Assembly: GCA_934294965.1 (NCBI GenBank)
Contig: CAKRAM010000063.1
Span: 1-13,474 of the forward strand
Length of the DNA stretch: 13,474 bases
Direction of reading: 5' to 3'
DNA from: an uncultured Clostridia bacterium
GTDB lineage: Bacteria; Bacillota; Clostridia; Christensenellales; CAG-314
Position 1 is the first letter of the stretch; each line of letters starts with the position of its first letter. The notes beneath the pieces were generated by a model. It saw only the letters and a program-made list of their open reading frames with translations. It ran no database searches and had not been told where the DNA came from. A program made the translations under genes and the position numbers. Shown piece by piece: positions 11,576 to 13,474 of the stretch.

Positions 11576-13474
11576 TTACTTGTTTCCGTTTTGCTTGTTT
11601 TCTTTGCGTTGTTGACGCTTCAAGGCGTATTCTTCCTGCTTGGTGAGCGGACGAGAAGGCGCGTTGCCACCTGCCGCTTGACCTCCGTTTTGACCTGCTT
11701 GCGCAGCCAAATCCTTTTTGTAGCAGCAGTTTTTGTACTTTTTGCCGCTTCCGCAAGGGCAAGGTCCGTTAAGTTTCTTTTCGGAATTGATTTCGCCGTC
11801 CGTAGGTGCTTTTTGCGAAGGCAATGCGCGCACTATGCGAGAGAACAACAACATACGAATGGTTTGGAATTTGATTTCGTCGTTGAGTTTTTCAAACATT
11901 TCGTAGGCTTCTTTTTTGTACACCATCAGCGGATCGTGCTGACCGATTGCCTGCAAGCCCACGCCTTGACGAAGGTCGTCCAACGCGTCGATGTGGTCCA
12001 TCCACAAACGGTCTATCGTGCGCAAAAGAACAAAGCGTTCGGCTTCGGCAAAAGGCACTTCGTTGTCGGTAACTTCCGATAAGTAGCGTTTGTTGAGATA
12101 TGCACGGCACTTTTCGGCAAGCAAGTCGCACACTTGACGGGCGTTTTGCACTTCGTCCGCGTTCAAAACGGGTTCGCCGTCCTCGGTGATGAAGTAATGC
12201 GAAAGTTTGTCGTTGACTTTATCCAAATCCCACTTTTCCACGGCAAGTTCGCCGTTGCAGGCTTCTTCCAAACTATGACGTGCGTATTCGCCTGCCATTT
12301 GCAAAATTTCCTGATGAACGTCGCCGCCGTCCAAAATGCGGTTGCGTTCGCCGTAGATAACTTTGCGCTGTTGATTGTTCACGTCGTCGTACTGCAACAC
12401 GTTTTTACGACCGGAAAAGTGAATGCTTTCGATACGCTTTTGAGCAATTTCGATACTCTTGGTGAGCAGGCGCATTTCTATGGGTTCGTCCTCGTTGTAA
12501 GACATGAGTTGCACTATGCGTTTTATGCGTTCGTCGCCGAAAATACGAATCATATCGTCGTCGGCGGAAACGTAGAACACGCTCCTGCCCGGATCGCCCT
12601 GACGGCCGCTTCTTCCGCGAAGCTGATCGTCTATACGTCTGGAATCGTGCCGCTCTGTGCCGATTACGCACAAGCCACCGACAGCAACGACTTTTTGTTT
12701 TTCCTCGTCGGTTTGCTGCTTAAACCGGGCGTACAAATCGCGATAGACGACTTTTGCCGCCTCCACTTCTTCGCTGCCCTTAACAAATCCCGTTGCGGCA
12801 TCGACGATTTCCTCGTCGTAGCCGTCCCTTATCATTTTTTGTTTTGCCAAAAACTCGGCGTTGCCGCCCAGCAAAATATCCGTTCCGCGCCCCGCCATGT
12901 TGGTTGCGATTGTAACCGCACCGAAACGTCCTGCCTGCGCGACGATTTCCGCCTCACGCTTGTGGTACTTGGCGTTCAAAACGTTGTGCGGAATATTTTC
13001 GGCTTTTAGTAGCGAGGAAAGTTCCTCGCTCTTTTCCACCGTTATCGTGCCGACCAAAAGAGGCTGTCCCGTTGCGTGACGTTCCTTTATTTCCGCAACG
13101 ATTGCACGCAACTTGGCATTACGATTGGCAAAAAACTTGTCGTGAGCGTCTTCCCTTATCATCGGCAAGTTGGTGGGAATACACACAACGTCGATGTTGT
13201 ATATGGAGTTAAATTCGTTTTCTTCGGTTTTGGCAGTACCCGTCATACCGCTCAACTTGTGGTACAAACGGAAGTAGTTCTGGAAAGTGATTGTTGCCAA
13301 GGTTTTGTTTTCTTCCTTGACGGTGACGTGTTCCTTTGCTTCGATTGCCTGATGCAAACCGCCGTTGAACCGTCTGCCCTCCATTTTGCGCCCCGTGAAA
13401 GTATCTACGATGATGATTTGACCTTTTTCCACGATGTAGTCACTATCGCGCTTCATTATCGCGTGGGCCCTGAG
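11576..13474 (-). CDS. secA: Protein translocase ATPase SecA, C-terminal two-thirds, 5' end off the window
   Basis: 632 residues are visible, starting inside the motor domain (LRAHAIMKRDSDYIV) and running to the stop; about the first 300 residues lie beyond 13474. SecA drives preproteins through SecYEG with ATP. Visible motifs are GRRFNGGLHQAIEAKE, FRLYHKLSGMTGTA, the second nucleotide-binding fold with TNMAGRGTDILLGG, and the arginine-finger motif QLRGRSGRQGDPG. The helical scaffold and wing region contains IDRLWMDHIDALDDLRQG. The C-terminal zinc-binding motif CPCGSGKKYKNCC provides the SecB or ribosome contact site in relatives. Unusually, a further 48-residue Gln/Gly/Asn-rich and then basic tail follows the zinc motif. 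The ATG at 13456 is an internal Met, not the start, since the frame stays open to the edge. prfB follows with zero spacing. Confidence 0.97.
   Translation of the reverse strand, partial: LRAHAIMKRDSDYIVEKGQIIIVDTFTGRKMEGRRFNGGLHQAIEAKEHVTVKEENKTLATITFQNYFRLYHKLSGMTGTAKTEENEFNSIYNIDVVCIPTNLPMIREDAHDKFFANRNAKLRAIVAEIKERHATGQPLLVGTITVEKSEELSSLLKAENIPHNVLNAKYHKREAEIVAQAGRFGAVTIATNMAGRGTDILLGGNAEFLAKQKMIRDGYDEEIVDAATGFVKGSEEVEAAKVVYRDLYARFKQQTDEEKQKVVAVGGLCVIGTERHDSRRIDDQLRGRSGRQGDPGRSVFYVSADDDMIRIFGDERIKRIVQLMSYNEDEPIEMRLLTKSIEIAQKRIESIHFSGRKNVLQYDDVNNQQRKVIYGERNRILDGGDVHQEILQMAGEYARHSLEEACNGELAVEKWDLDKVNDKLSHYFITEDGEPVLNADEVQNARQVCDLLAEKCRAYLNKRYLSEVTDNEVPFAEAERFVLLRTIDRLWMDHIDALDDLRQGVGLQAIGQHDPLMVYKKEAYEMFEKLNDEIKFQTIRMLLFSRIVRALPSQKAPTDGEINSEKKLNGPCPCGSGKKYKNCCYKKDLAAQAGQNGGQAAGGNAPSRPLTKQEEYALKRQQRKENKQNGNK

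Noticed and set aside
1..13474. CRISPR array, prophage, transposase, toxin-antitoxin or defence system
   Set aside because: No regularly spaced repeats and no such gene seen on either strand; the window is mostly housekeeping and metabolic.

Overview
The window looks like chromosomal DNA from a Gram-positive-type bacterium of the Bacillota, most likely an uncultured Clostridia lineage. The grounds are the secA-prfB gene pair, an energy-coupling-factor (ECF) type vitamin transporter S component, small lipoproteins without outer-membrane machinery, strong GGAGG-type ribosome binding sites, sigma-A-like promoters, and a two-domain hypothetical protein of a style I associate with Clostridia. Base composition is slightly AT-rich. 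Eight of the nine intact or nearly intact genes, and the partial ECF gene, lie on the minus strand; only the flippase-like membrane protein is on plus. This placement is inferred from gene content, without a database search.

Layout from left to right. Positions 1-1276 hold a minus-strand pair: a lipoprotein with a DUF4430/transcobalamin-like C-terminal pattern, then an ECF transporter S component that runs off the left edge. A structured 70-nt element lies between them, and tandem promoters (1382-1451) precede the lipoprotein. Positions 1746-3312 are a self-contained unit: promoter, 17-bp palindrome, beta-propeller-like lipoprotein, strong terminator. Positions 3426-5347 carry a two-domain hypothetical protein and a HAD-family phosphatase, separated by a terminator and a new promoter. 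Positions 5538-7076 encode a cytoplasmic GH13 alpha-amylase-family enzyme. Positions 7077-7772 form a long intergenic region full of RNA-like structure, between the amylase and the divergent plus-strand flippase-like gene (7773-9005). A convergent gap (9006-9490) holds two terminators and a small MITE-like palindromic element. It is followed by a nitroreductase (9491-10015), a 465-bp gap, and the housekeeping pair prfB (10481-11575) and secA (11576 to the right edge), whose stop and start codons abut.

The most interesting material is noncoding. Upstream of the amylase, a good minus-strand promoter (7409-7437) feeds a stretch that can close with a 21-position helix (20 pairs) between 7368-7388 and 7145-7165, enclosing about 200 nt with several hairpins. 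One of these hairpins (7264-7316) has a 53-nt gap-free relative (about 75% identical) in front of the ECF S-component gene (650-702). Part of the difference between the copies keeps base pairing only if the minus strand is the RNA. Both copies lie in sense orientation upstream of a minus-strand gene. A conserved arm sequence recurs at 10347-10365, so a dispersed repeat or MITE origin is the main competing explanation. No CRISPR array, rRNA, tRNA, integrase, transposase or defence gene is visible.
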